This document shows positions 1 through 7,448 of a stretch of DNA of 35,798 bases, piece after piece. How positions within the stretch are numbered: position 1 is the first letter of the stretch; each line of letters opens with the position of its first letter. Below the pieces are notes generated by a model. It saw only the letters and a program-made list of their open reading frames with translations, was not told the origin of the DNA and did not search any database. Source of the stretch: an uncultured Anaerolineaceae bacterium (GTDB lineage Bacteria > Chloroflexota > Anaerolineae > Anaerolineales > Anaerolineaceae); the NCBI GenBank assembly GCA_938020565.1, contig CALIHP010000007.1, forward strand, positions 1 through 35,798. Reading direction: 5' to 3'. The position numbers and the translations under genes were made by a program.

Positions 1-84
1 CTGCATCTTGCTGGAAGAGATCATCGAAAGCTCTTCCTTCTGATCGAAGGATTTGAAATTCTCCACAGAAATCTTGATCAACAT
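1..84 (-). CDS. AAA family ATPase, N-terminal end only (runs off the window)
   Basis: Only the first 28 codons are present. They begin MLIKISVENFKSF and continue with LSMISSS, the usual opening of AAA15/OLD-like ATPases that begin by describing an N-terminal strand before the Walker A loop. The ATG at 84..82 has a strong Shine-Dalgarno (AAGGAGG, 100..94) nine bases upstream and its own consensus promoter, so this gene is transcribed independently of the DUF262 gene behind it. Many such ATPases sit in defence islands (for example with RloB-type partners), which suits the neighbours, but the catalytic part lies outside the window and the family subtype cannot be decided. Confidence 0.7.
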   Translation of the reverse strand, partial: MLIKISVENFKSFDQKEELSMISSSKMQ

Positions 85-116
85 AATTATGCGCCTCCTT
101 TCCCGGGTGCATTTTC

Positions 117-145
117 ATTATAGTACGTATCCCGTAGAATTCCAA
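117..145 (-). promoter_or_regulatory. Sigma-70-type promoter of the AAA ATPase gene
   Basis: Read on the minus strand, TTGGAA (145..140) and TATAAT (122..117) are separated by 17 bases, and the ribosome-binding site starts 17 bases after the -10 box. This is the best promoter match in the left part of the window. Confidence 0.65.
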
Positions 146-157
146 CACTAAAATTAC

Positions 158-184
158 TTATTTAGAGTTTTTCTCTCTAAATAA
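158..184. repeat. AT-rich 10-bp inverted repeat upstream of the ATPase promoter
   Basis: TTATTTAGAG and CTCTAAATAA are perfect complements around a 7-base loop, 13 bases upstream of the -35 box. The position suits an operator. It could also weakly terminate transcription arriving from the DUF262 gene, but no classical GC-rich stem with U-run is present. The rest of 185..390 contains no gene or site I could recognise. Confidence 0.4.
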
Positions 185-390
185 TCATATATTTTAATAG
201 TTTTAGGCAATCCGCTTTGAGATTTCATGGTTCTTAAAGCCTGTGTACTTTATCCTGCTTTATTGACGCCAACCTCTGGTTTCGCAATTTTGTACGCATG
301 ACTCACCCGCCGTTCTATATAATCAATCATTTATCATAACGTCAAATTCTTCTATGATCAGCTCAAATGCTTATATCCAAAATTTCTTCC

Positions 391-2505
391 CTACCTCATA
401 CCTGTACCGTTGATCTCTTCATCATTTTCAGAAGCATCATCCTCTCTCAGATAGAAAACAAGATTTGTTGGATCAAGATGGTACAAGCCAAACAACCTCT
501 TCAGAATAGAAAGCTTTGTCCATGTGCTCGTATTCCTCTCAACATAGACACCTCGCTCAATCTCTATATATCCGCGAAGATCTGTCTTCTTATGGCTAAC
601 ATATACAGAAAGGTCAACCGAGCTATCTGTTTCATATGCCAAATTATTCAAAACAGACTTATCTTCAGAATGCAGGATACGAACCACACTCTCCAACATC
701 TCAGCCCAGGTTTTTACCGGCTGTTCCATTGTCAAATATGCAAACCGAGCAATCTTTCTGCCAGTAAGATCAATCTCATCATCCAGAGTATAGGAATCCA
801 GCTGTTTCTCAAGCGGGCGGAAACTTGTTGCAGGAGCAGCCCAGATTTCCAATGCTCTTTGCTGGACATAATCATTCCGTTGCTCCATCTCTGTTTCTGT
901 CCATTGGCTCTGCAGACTGATCCACTGGTTCATACGGATACCGCTATCCTTGAATCCGTTTGTCATATCACGTTTTTCAAGGAAGCTGTTATTGCTGTAC
1001 TTGGAGTTATAAGCCGTCAGCGTCAGGTTAGCCATCCTATGCAGCCATGTTTCATGTATTCTCTCATAATCCGATCCAAGAGCCTCTGCCCATGCCGGCG
1101 TCAAATGCTGCGGCATGATGTGCTCAATGGAATAATCGCCATCATCAAAGTGGCGGTACACGTCCTTATCTTCAATCGTGCCGAAGTTTTCAAAGCGCTC
1201 CAAGATGTACATTTTATTCTTTGCGTTCATGGAATAAATCGGCTTTATAGCAAAGGCATCCGCAAATTCCGCGTCTTCCGGGAAGCGTGCCCGTTCTTTC
1301 TTGGACAGGAGAGCATATTTCAGCTTCTCCACGTAATTATCCGTCGTCCCATCGTAACGAAGCACTTCTTTGTGAAGAAGCAGGAATATCTTATTCAACT
1401 GGTTCGTGGGCAATTCACAGATCGTTCTGCGGAACAGGTAATTCTCCGTCGTCAGGAACACGTCAACTACATCTTCCAACGAAAGTGTCCCTTCCGCCTG
1501 CAAACGCAGCACTTCCAGGAAGAACGGCCTTGTAACGGTAGTCTCCAGCCGGTTCAAGCGATAAATATAAGATGAAAGGCGTTTGTCGGAACCTTTGCCC
1601 GTAAGCAGTATCCTGTACAGCCGCGCATAATTCAGCAGATCGATCAAAAGCGGTTCGATCTCCACATGATTGTCTTCCACATAGCCTTTGAATGTGAAAT
1701 ATATCTTATTCAAAGACGGCGTAGCCTGCTGCTTTACGCTCAGATAATCACGCACAAAGAGATCGACCTGATAATTGGTATTCTCCTCGATCTTGTTCCA
1801 ATACTTTTCGTAATAGACTTCCTGCTGTCTGGAAGGCTGTCCCATCAGGATATAGTTCCTGATCTTATCGCCTTCCGACAAATCAAGACCAGTAGAGTTC
1901 AGGCTCTCAAAGATTAACTGCGGATTATCATCGGAATCAAGGCGAATGCTGATGATATCCAGGCTTCGGATTGCCTGGAACATCTCGTCAATCGTAATTT
2001 CTTCCTTCTGGATACGGTCATAAAAATAGTTATAGTTTGTCGTCAGGTTTGATCCACCAATGTGCTCCGTCTTTTCATCAAAGAGCTTACCAAAAGCCTT
2101 CCGGTCATTCTTGATCGGTTTCAGCTTAATACGGGTTTCTTCCGGCTGATACTTGTCTACCAGATAATCTTCATAAATACGGTCACTGAGGCGGCTGTCA
2201 GACGGCGCAACTTTCCCTTGTCGGATCAAATTGTACATAGCAAGCAGCAGTAGCGACACGGTAGTCAGGCGCTGCTGCCCATCTATAATCTGATACTCCT
2301 CATTGTCCCCATCCGGATTATAGGTGGAGACTATGCTGCCAAAGAAGTGATTCTTTCTCTTGTTCCGAATCACCTTTACCAGATCGTCATAGAGCTGCTT
2401 GCAGTTTTCGATCTTCCAGTCATAGTTTCTTTGGTATACCGGAATGACGAACCGCTTGTCTGCGCCCTCCATATACTTTATCAGCTTTGTCTCCGAGCCT
2501 TTCAT
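391..2505 (-). CDS. DUF262/DUF1524 protein (GmrSD-type nuclease family)
   Basis: The 704-residue protein has the ParB/Srx-like DUF262 module at its N-terminus: IPVYQRNYDW at 21-30, IIDGQQRLTT at 73-82 and DNPQLIFESLNSTG around 193-206. The C-terminal half carries the HNH-like DUF1524 motifs: EHIMPQ at 461-466, a histidine at 489 before ANLTLT, YNSKYSN at 499-505 and EKR at 510-512. Proteins with this order are related to GmrSD, a type IV restriction enzyme that uses NTP hydrolysis and cuts modified DNA; several relatives act in anti-phage defence. It starts 15 bases after the stop of the deoxyribosyltransferase-like gene, so it is probably the last gene of the operon beginning at the brxL remnant. 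A purine-rich GAAGAGG precedes the ATG. All key motifs look intact. Confidence 0.88.
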   Translation of the reverse strand: MKGSETKLIKYMEGADKRFVIPVYQRNYDWKIENCKQLYDDLVKVIRNKRKNHFFGSIVSTYNPDGDNEEYQIIDGQQRLTTVSLLLLAMYNLIRQGKVAPSDSRLSDRIYEDYLVDKYQPEETRIKLKPIKNDRKAFGKLFDEKTEHIGGSNLTTNYNYFYDRIQKEEITIDEMFQAIRSLDIISIRLDSDDNPQLIFESLNSTGLDLSEGDKIRNYILMGQPSRQQEVYYEKYWNKIEENTNYQVDLFVRDYLSVKQQATPSLNKIYFTFKGYVEDNHVEIEPLLIDLLNYARLYRILLTGKGSDKRLSSYIYRLNRLETTVTRPFFLEVLRLQAEGTLSLEDVVDVFLTTENYLFRRTICELPTNQLNKIFLLLHKEVLRYDGTTDNYVEKLKYALLSKKERARFPEDAEFADAFAIKPIYSMNAKNKMYILERFENFGTIEDKDVYRHFDDGDYSIEHIMPQHLTPAWAEALGSDYERIHETWLHRMANLTLTAYNSKYSNNSFLEKRDMTNGFKDSGIRMNQWISLQSQWTETEMEQRNDYVQQRALEIWAAPATSFRPLEKQLDSYTLDDEIDLTGRKIARFAYLTMEQPVKTWAEMLESVVRILHSEDKSVLNNLAYETDSSVDLSVYVSHKKTDLRGYIEIERGVYVERNTSTWTKLSILKRLFGLYHLDPTNLVFYLREDDASENDEEINGTGMR

Positions 2506-2519
2506 AACGCTGCCTCTTC

Positions 2520-2865
2520 CTATTCCTTAGTTGCTTCCAGATAATGCACCAGTTTCCCGGCGGCTACAGCATAATCAATCTCTGATCGCGTACTGGAGCC
2601 GATATAACCGCCGACATTAATGACATAAATCTCATCCGTCATGTCGATCTTACACTTATGCATATCACCCAGCATCTCTTTTGTTTTCGTCAGCGTTCCC
2701 TCCCTCGTCCATGTTCTCCCAGACTTCGTTGTCGCCGGAATGACCGAAGAGACCGACCCTGATTACAATATTGCCTCCCAGCGTCAGACGTTTTTGAACC
2801 TCCATGAATTCGTCCTTGAAGCGGGTACTGCCACATAGGGTAACAACATTATACTTCCCGACCAT
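2520..2865 (-). pseudogene. Nucleoside 2-deoxyribosyltransferase-like protein, frameshifted
   Basis: The reading begins at ATG 2865 (GGAGGTAG just upstream) with MVGKYNVVTLCGSTRFKDEF, a typical opening of the small N-deoxyribosyltransferase-like (DUF4406-like) fold. It continues through GLFGHSGDNEVW. At about 2698-2706 a G-rich run shifts the frame by one base. In the other frame the family sequence resumes: GTLTKTKEMLGDMHK, then DEIYVINVGGYIGSSTRSEI, ending in a TAG at 2522..2520. Joined, the protein would have about 114 residues, normal for the family. The intact in-frame product is a 66-residue stub (71 if a TTG start at 2880 is used). The gene lies between the PHP-ATPase stop and the DUF262 start with almost no spacing, so it belongs to the same transcript. 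Either a real mutation or a sequence error explains the shift. Confidence 0.75.
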
Positions 2866-2870
2866 GGAAC

Positions 2871-5444
2871 CTACCTCCAAGACTCATAAATCAACTGTCT
2901 TTTCTCAAAAGCGCCTTTTCCACCTTCCATAATGTCAACAATTTGTTTATGAGTATCTCCAAGGTCTATGTTTCCTTGTGAAACATCAATCGCTGTATCC
3001 TGATAGTCAACAACAAGGATCCTTTCTGCGTCTCCTAAAACAGGAATATTTGCGTTATGCGTTGCAAACAGGAACTGGATGTTTGCCTTCTTCTGTACTA
3101 TTGCACTGATCACCTCATCATATATCACTTTGTTATCCAGATCATCTTCTGGCTGATCAATGAGAATGATATCGTTGTTGTCCTGTGTAAGAATAAACAA
3201 AATCAGAGCAGAAGCACGTTGGCCAATGGAATGCTGTTTAAGAAGCTTATTATGGTAATAAATTTCAACCATATTCTGTACTTGATAAGCCAAAAACTCC
3301 GAATACTGGTCTCTTAGCTTTGCATCTAATTTTTCATATTCCATGTTTGTTAATACTTTTTTCAGCTCAGAACCATCCGATAAAATCCAGTCCTCAATCA
3401 AAGCAACATAATCAGCAAACATCTCTGATAAAGTTTGATACTTGGCTTCACTAATTCCAGAGCCACGCAAATCACTTTTCAGTTTTGTCTTAAAGCCTCC
3501 TTTGTCGCCTTTAAAAGTAATCTCTATACGTAATTCACTCTGGGAATTATTTATCCGCTCTGTCTCTGCTTTATATACATGAAACAGTTGAAGTAATGAA
3601 TCATTACGCTGACGAGCAGCTTTTCTGAATGCAGCCTCTATTGATTGTTTTGTTTTTGATTTCTCATCAAGCCGCTTGAATTGTTCCTTCGCCTTTTCCA
3701 TTTCAGCAGTAAGCTGAACAAATGTATCTGCATCCAGTGTTTCGTCCTTTATTTCACGCTTAATTTCTGCAAATTCATCTGATAGTGCTGTAACTTCAGC
3801 AGCCAGTTTACTAATGACTTCAGCGAAATCTGTCTCATGAGTTTCAATCTGTTGAATGGCATTTCCAATTAGAACAAGTTGATGATCAACCAAGCCTAAT
3901 ATTTTCTTCCCCTCCACTACCAGTTCAGCATTATATTCACTTGTATGGTCTGACAGTGCTGAAGAAACTTCTTTGTTAGCATCGTAAGCCTTCTTTATTG
4001 CCTTTCTAACCGCTTCGATTTTCTTCTTTGCTGAGTCCAATTTTGTTTGATCAGTAGTATATACAGCCTGCTTATTTAGCTTCTCTGCAACACCTTTTTC
4101 TTCAAAGATGGATATCTTGTGGCTTATTTCAGATTGAGCTGTTTTTGCTTCTTCTATTTGTCCAGGTATTTTGCTGACATCCAATAATTGGCCCACTGCT
4201 TCGCACAGTTCATCTACGCTGTTGTCAACAGATGCTTGCTGTCCAACCTTTCCACTGACCAATTTTTCAAGGAGACCATTTTCGTGATCAGCGCTGTTTG
4301 ACAGATCTTTCTGTCCAAAATACTGCACACCATCGAATATGCTGATCGGCTTAAAATTCAGATCATTTCCATCTTCATTAATTACATTTGTATGCTCCCC
4401 AAGAATTCTGCTTATGGAATATTTCTTTCCATGTTTATCCACCACAGACAAAGTTGCCTTCCCGCCAGAGCCAAGAACACTTTTTATCAATGATTCCTTG
4501 TAATCTTTATCAGTCTGAGGATCAAGCCCAAGAATGTAACGAATCACTTCAAGTATGGCAGATTTTCCGCTTCCGCGAATTCCAATTAAAGTATTCAGTT
4601 CTGAAGACAACAGAATAGATTGTCGATCGAATTTTCCACCTTGGAATGATATCGATTCAATATAACCGTGCTTTATATCTGGTACACACGAAAACACTCT
4701 GTTTGCACTATCCTGAAGGGCAAACTTAACCGCAGAAAATGAATACTCCCCAATCTTAAGAAATGTATGTCTGTTTCCTTTCCCAATGTCGGAAATAGAC
4801 TTCGGATCAGAGCCCTCTACTAAAGCGGGAGTATATCCAAAAATGTTCCGGAACTGATCTATGTTCTTTTGCGTTGTAGCTTTTTGAAGCCCCAACACAC
4901 TCTTCTTAAACGAAGCTATTCCCGCTAACGAAGCTAATAAGCCTCCACTGCATTCAAAAAAAAGGCCACTATTTTGATCAACATGAGCAAATACTATGAA
5001 GTAGCCCCTATCATATGCATCCAACGACTCAATTGTTTTCTTCAAATCGTAGGTGCATTTCGTATTACTATTCTCCGGATTAGAAATCGTCGCAAACGCC
5101 GCTGTTAAGAAGGTCTGAATATGGTTTTCGCCGTTAGCCAACCACTCATCTGGATTGAATACAATGAGCGTATGTACGCCATTAGCTCCTTCTTTGACTG
5201 TTAACTCGACTCCAGGAAGAATATAAATATCTTCCTTCTTGGAGGCTTTTCGTATTGCGACATATTCATCCTTATCAAATTTATTGTGATTCGTCAGAAT
5301 TCCAAGATTGATTCCAGCTTGTTTAAGGCCAGAAACATAATCTTTTACAAAGGAGTTCTGTTCTCCAGAATACTTGAACTCTTTGTCTTTATGCGTGTGA
5401 AGATGAAAGTCAGCCTGTATGTATGACAAACCTGATTCGAACAT
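2871..5444 (-). CDS. PHP-domain plus ABC/SMC-type ATPase (TrlF-like)
   Basis: The start chosen is ATG 5444 (protein MFESGLSYIQADFHLHTHKD), preceded by GAGGAGGT; the frame is open further upstream but that part overlaps brxL. The 857-residue protein has an N-terminal PHP phosphoesterase motif (DFHLHTH, about 12-18) with further metal-site candidates (TNHNK, PGVEL, FAHVD, EGSDPK). A Walker A, GIRGSGKS, is at 288-295. A long, charged coiled-coil-like middle (about 420-680) follows, and an ABC-type end: signature-like HSIGQRASAL, Walker B IILIDQPEDDLD at about 759-770 and an H-loop ATHN. This is the layout of the TrlF/PHP-AAA family found in defence islands. The gene overlaps the brxL stop and is followed directly by the deoxyribosyltransferase-like gene. 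The protein looks complete. Its substrate is unknown. Confidence 0.85.
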   Translation of the reverse strand: MFESGLSYIQADFHLHTHKDKEFKYSGEQNSFVKDYVSGLKQAGINLGILTNHNKFDKDEYVAIRKASKKEDIYILPGVELTVKEGANGVHTLIVFNPDEWLANGENHIQTFLTAAFATISNPENSNTKCTYDLKKTIESLDAYDRGYFIVFAHVDQNSGLFFECSGGLLASLAGIASFKKSVLGLQKATTQKNIDQFRNIFGYTPALVEGSDPKSISDIGKGNRHTFLKIGEYSFSAVKFALQDSANRVFSCVPDIKHGYIESISFQGGKFDRQSILLSSELNTLIGIRGSGKSAILEVIRYILGLDPQTDKDYKESLIKSVLGSGGKATLSVVDKHGKKYSISRILGEHTNVINEDGNDLNFKPISIFDGVQYFGQKDLSNSADHENGLLEKLVSGKVGQQASVDNSVDELCEAVGQLLDVSKIPGQIEEAKTAQSEISHKISIFEEKGVAEKLNKQAVYTTDQTKLDSAKKKIEAVRKAIKKAYDANKEVSSALSDHTSEYNAELVVEGKKILGLVDHQLVLIGNAIQQIETHETDFAEVISKLAAEVTALSDEFAEIKREIKDETLDADTFVQLTAEMEKAKEQFKRLDEKSKTKQSIEAAFRKAARQRNDSLLQLFHVYKAETERINNSQSELRIEITFKGDKGGFKTKLKSDLRGSGISEAKYQTLSEMFADYVALIEDWILSDGSELKKVLTNMEYEKLDAKLRDQYSEFLAYQVQNMVEIYYHNKLLKQHSIGQRASALILFILTQDNNDIILIDQPEDDLDNKVIYDEVISAIVQKKANIQFLFATHNANIPVLGDAERILVVDYQDTAIDVSQGNIDLGDTHKQIVDIMEGGKGAFEKRQLIYESWR

Positions 5445-5457
5445 GTATCTTACCTCC

Positions 5458-6190
5458 TCATTCCACTCCCAGCGCCTTAAACACCGCATCCTCGGCGCTG
5501 CTATAGAAAATCAGGTTAAAGCATCCAATCAATTCTGCCAGCACAATGCTAAGATCACCTGCGGATGTGATCGGCAGCAACACCTTCTTCGCCCCGCTAT
5601 CCGAACAGACTTGCAGCGCATTTGCAAGCTTCATCTACCTTGATGATGGTACCACTAATACTGATCTCGTCCAGAACGGCCAGTGAGATTACGATCGGTT
5701 TGCTCAAAGCGATTGAACTAAGCGCAACCAACGTCGACAGCGCCAGCCTGTTGGTCATCCCGATGCCTTGTAAATCCTGATAGTTTACGATGTAATCCTT
5801 TGTGGTCGTGCTGATTGTGCCGCTGATCCGGTTTCCGTTCGCTTCCAGGAAGCTGAAAGCAGTGTTTGAAGCTTCCCAACACTCCCGATCCGATCCAAGA
5901 CCAGTCCGATCAAACTTGCCATTACCTGGAAGCATCTGAGATTCCAGACGGAACACGCCGATCATACCGGACTTTCCACGGGATACGGTATAGACCTGTC
6001 CCGGATTGCACATCCCCTCCGGAATCAGTTTTCCTCCTCCCTGTTCCGGAACGGAAACATAGTGTTCCTCAAATGACTCGTTATCGATATAGGAGAAATT
6101 CACATCGTAGAACTCCATGCCGCCCAGCTTTTTCATCTGCTCCTTGACGCGACGGCGCATCTCCAGGGCAATGGTCAGGATTTCTTCGCT
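5458..6190 (-). pseudogene. brxL: BrxL (BREX Lon-like protein), C-terminal part only, frameshifted
   Basis: From about 6190 the reading matches the C-terminal third of BrxL: a stretch of TIALEMRRRVKEQMKKLGG, then GMEFYDVNFSYID, EEHYVSVPEQGGGKLIPEGM, and a Lon-like domain with SGLGS-like GLGSD and the family's LSTLVALSSIALSKP region. Near 5628-5633 one extra base moves the frame and creates a TAG at 5599..5597. In the shifted frame the natural end resumes (LANALQVCSDSGAKKVLLP, to TGA 5460..5458). BrxL normally has about 680 residues; the AAA+ N-terminal part is missing and is replaced by a sirtuin fragment. The stop overlaps the ribosome-binding site of the PHP-ATPase, showing original operon linkage. 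Other BREX genes (brxA, brxB, brxC, pglX, pglZ) are absent, so the locus is a BREX remnant. Confidence 0.82.
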
Positions 6191-6405
6191 CTGGTTCGGG
6201 CAGAATGCCTCGTTATAATTCAGGCAGGCATAGGTGGCATCCGGCCACGCCTCCGTCATCTGCCAAAACGGCACTTTAAAAATAACAGGCGTATTGGCTC
6301 CCACCCCTGCCTCCAGGAAGAGCACATGCTCCCCATCGATCTTTTTCAAAAATTCCGCATAAGCGGCAGACGTATGATACCATCCTTTATCCTCCACAAA
6401 GCTGT
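6191..6405 (-). pseudogene. Fragment of a SirTM-like sirtuin fused in frame to brxL
   Basis: About 70 codons read FVEDKGWYHTSAAYAEFL, then VLFLEAGVGANTPVIFKVPF and WQMTEAWPDATYACLNYN. The intact sirtuin gene at 7449..8360 has nearly the same sequence (FVQDEGWYAAAERYSEFL, VLFLDAGTGFNTPIIFKVPF, WQMTEEWPDATYACLNYG). The fragment is joined in frame to brxL at about 6190, and on its other side to the last codons of the PNPOx/ferredoxin gene at about 6400. An open frame therefore runs 6451..5597 through both pieces. This is a recombination scar; I do not expect a functional fusion because no NAD-binding motif or start signal is present. Confidence 0.75.
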
Positions 6406-7025
6406 CTTCTTTCCACTGCTGCGACCGGGCATACCTCCATACAGTTCCCACAATGCAGGCAGTGTTCCTGTTCGATTACATGAGGGATACTGTCGGTAAT
6501 AATGCAGTTCTGAGGGCAGACCGCCGCGCACCTTCCGCAGCCAATACAGGTATCGGTAATAAAAAATCCTTCCTGCTTCTTTTCGGTGCCGCCAAACGTG
6601 AAAGACGCTCTCTCAATCGGTTTCTTTGACAGATCGAACCATTCGCCTGTACCTTCATAGATCTGGAACGCCGACAGTGCATGCATGGATTCTTCCGTCG
6701 GATAGATCTCGCGCATGTATGGATTCTTTTCAAAGAGTTCCGGGATCTTGTCATAGCCGAGCTCCCGAACTTTACCACGAACAGACACCGCCACGCTGGA
6801 CATGCTGTCCTCCCCCTTTATCGCAGTGAGCGCAAGGAAATGTCGTTTGATGAGCCGGTCATAGAAACCCTTGCCCCTTGCGGTGAGGAAATACAGGCTG
6901 TTGTCATCACTGTCCATCATGTCGATGGCTGCCGTAACGGGTAACCCTTCGTCATCGACCGTTGCTGCAATCGTCGTATGGATCACTTTTGAAATATATG
7001 CAAGATAGTCTCTTGTCTCCATCAT
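6387..7025 (-). CDS. PNPOx-like split-barrel protein with 2x[4Fe-4S] ferredoxin tail
   Basis: Residues 1 to about 130 look like the FMN-binding split barrel of the pyridoxamine-phosphate-oxidase superfamily (KVIHTTIAATVDDEGLP, ITA-like AAIDMMD, SLYFLTARGKGFY). The C-terminal part has two cluster motifs: C160-x2-C-x2-C-x3-CP and C189-x2-C-x2-C-x3-CP. The family is probably a flavin/iron-sulfur oxidoreductase in the cytoplasm; its substrate is not known. The first of two adjacent ATGs is preceded by AAGGAGG at a spacing of five. The last few residues (after VAAVERR) run into the sirtuin fragment, so the original C-terminus may have been altered slightly, but both clusters are complete. Flavin oxidoreductases also occur in SirTM operons of Gram-positive pathogens, which gives a loose contextual link. 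Confidence 0.8.
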   Translation of the reverse strand: MMETRDYLAYISKVIHTTIAATVDDEGLPVTAAIDMMDSDDNSLYFLTARGKGFYDRLIKRHFLALTAIKGEDSMSSVAVSVRGKVRELGYDKIPELFEKNPYMREIYPTEESMHALSAFQIYEGTGEWFDLSKKPIERASFTFGGTEKKQEGFFITDTCIGCGRCAAVCPQNCIITDSIPHVIEQEHCLHCGNCMEVCPVAAVERRQLCGG

Positions 7026-7145
7026 TCAATCCTCCTTCGCAGCAAGATATTTACCCAGTTCTTTGCCAAGCGTTCGAGCAATACTGATGCTTTGTCCGGG
7101 CAAAGAAGTGGTGTACGCTGTCCCAAATCGACAGCCGCCGCGGTT
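7026..7145 (-). pseudogene. C-terminal remnant of an unidentified protein
   Basis: A coding-looking tail (THGNRGGCRFGTAYTTSLPG, then QSISIARTLGKELGKYLAAK) ends in a TGA at 7028..7026, directly before the PNPOx start and inside its leader. No start or upstream part is found: the frame opens into sequence overlapping the 53-aa ORF. The composition resembles the end of a flavodoxin-like or flavin-reductase-like protein, but I cannot name the family. Confidence 0.35.
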
Positions 7146-7174
7146 CCCATGTGTGAATAGTCTGTGATATTGTC

Positions 7175-7336
7175 TTAGAGAATAATCTTGGAAATTGTCC
7201 CGCCGTCCGCCATGATGAACATCAGTTTGTTATGATGGACGGAAGGAGGATTCCTGTATATGAGAAAGGTATCGCTGCGAATGAACGAGAAATACTGCTC
7301 TGCATCATCCGGGCCGTAAAAATAATCGAAACTCAT
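7175..7336 (-). CDS. Hypothetical 53-aa protein
   Basis: ATG 7336 is preceded by GGAGGAG at a good distance, and the product starts MSFDYFYGPDDAEQYFSFIR. That opening resembles the first residues of Firmicute replication-initiator A proteins (typically MSFDYFYG followed by FSFFR), but the remainder (HHNKLMFIMADGGTISKIIL) does not continue that family. It may be a truncated piece of such a gene or a genuine small protein. It lies downstream of the sirtuin terminator. Confidence 0.4.
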   Translation of the reverse strand: MSFDYFYGPDDAEQYFSFIRSDTFLIYRNPPSVHHNKLMFIMADGGTISKIIL

Positions 7337-7362
7337 GTCGCTCCTCCGTATGTATCGGCAAT

Positions 7363-7410
7363 AAAAAAAGATGTTTACCTGAATCCCTGAAGGGAAACAA
7401 ATAAACGTCT
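7363..7410 (-). terminator. Rho-independent terminator behind the sirtuin gene
   Basis: On the minus strand, AGACGTTTA (7410..7402) pairs, with one mismatch, with TAAACATCT (7377..7369). An inner hairpin CCCTTCAGGG sits between them, and seven T residues follow at 7369..7363. It lies 39 bases after the sirtuin stop. Confidence 0.55.
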
Positions 7411-7448
7411 TACTGCCTGTACCTGTCATTCAACTTTCTTGTTCGTGA

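Noticed and set aside
367..1575. Long plus-strand open frame (402 codons)
   Set aside because: It is antisense to the DUF262/DUF1524 gene, whose motifs are clear; the plus-strand product has no recognisable domain and no ribosome-binding site.
5445..5489. N-terminal extension of the PHP-ATPase
   Set aside because: These residues overlap the brxL 3' end; ATG 5444 has GAGGAGGT before it and the PHP motif lies at the normal distance.
5597..6451. 284-residue sirtuin-BrxL fusion as a functional gene
   Set aside because: It has no proper start or Shine-Dalgarno, lacks the NAD-binding and AAA+ parts, and ends in a frameshift; recombination debris is the simpler reading.
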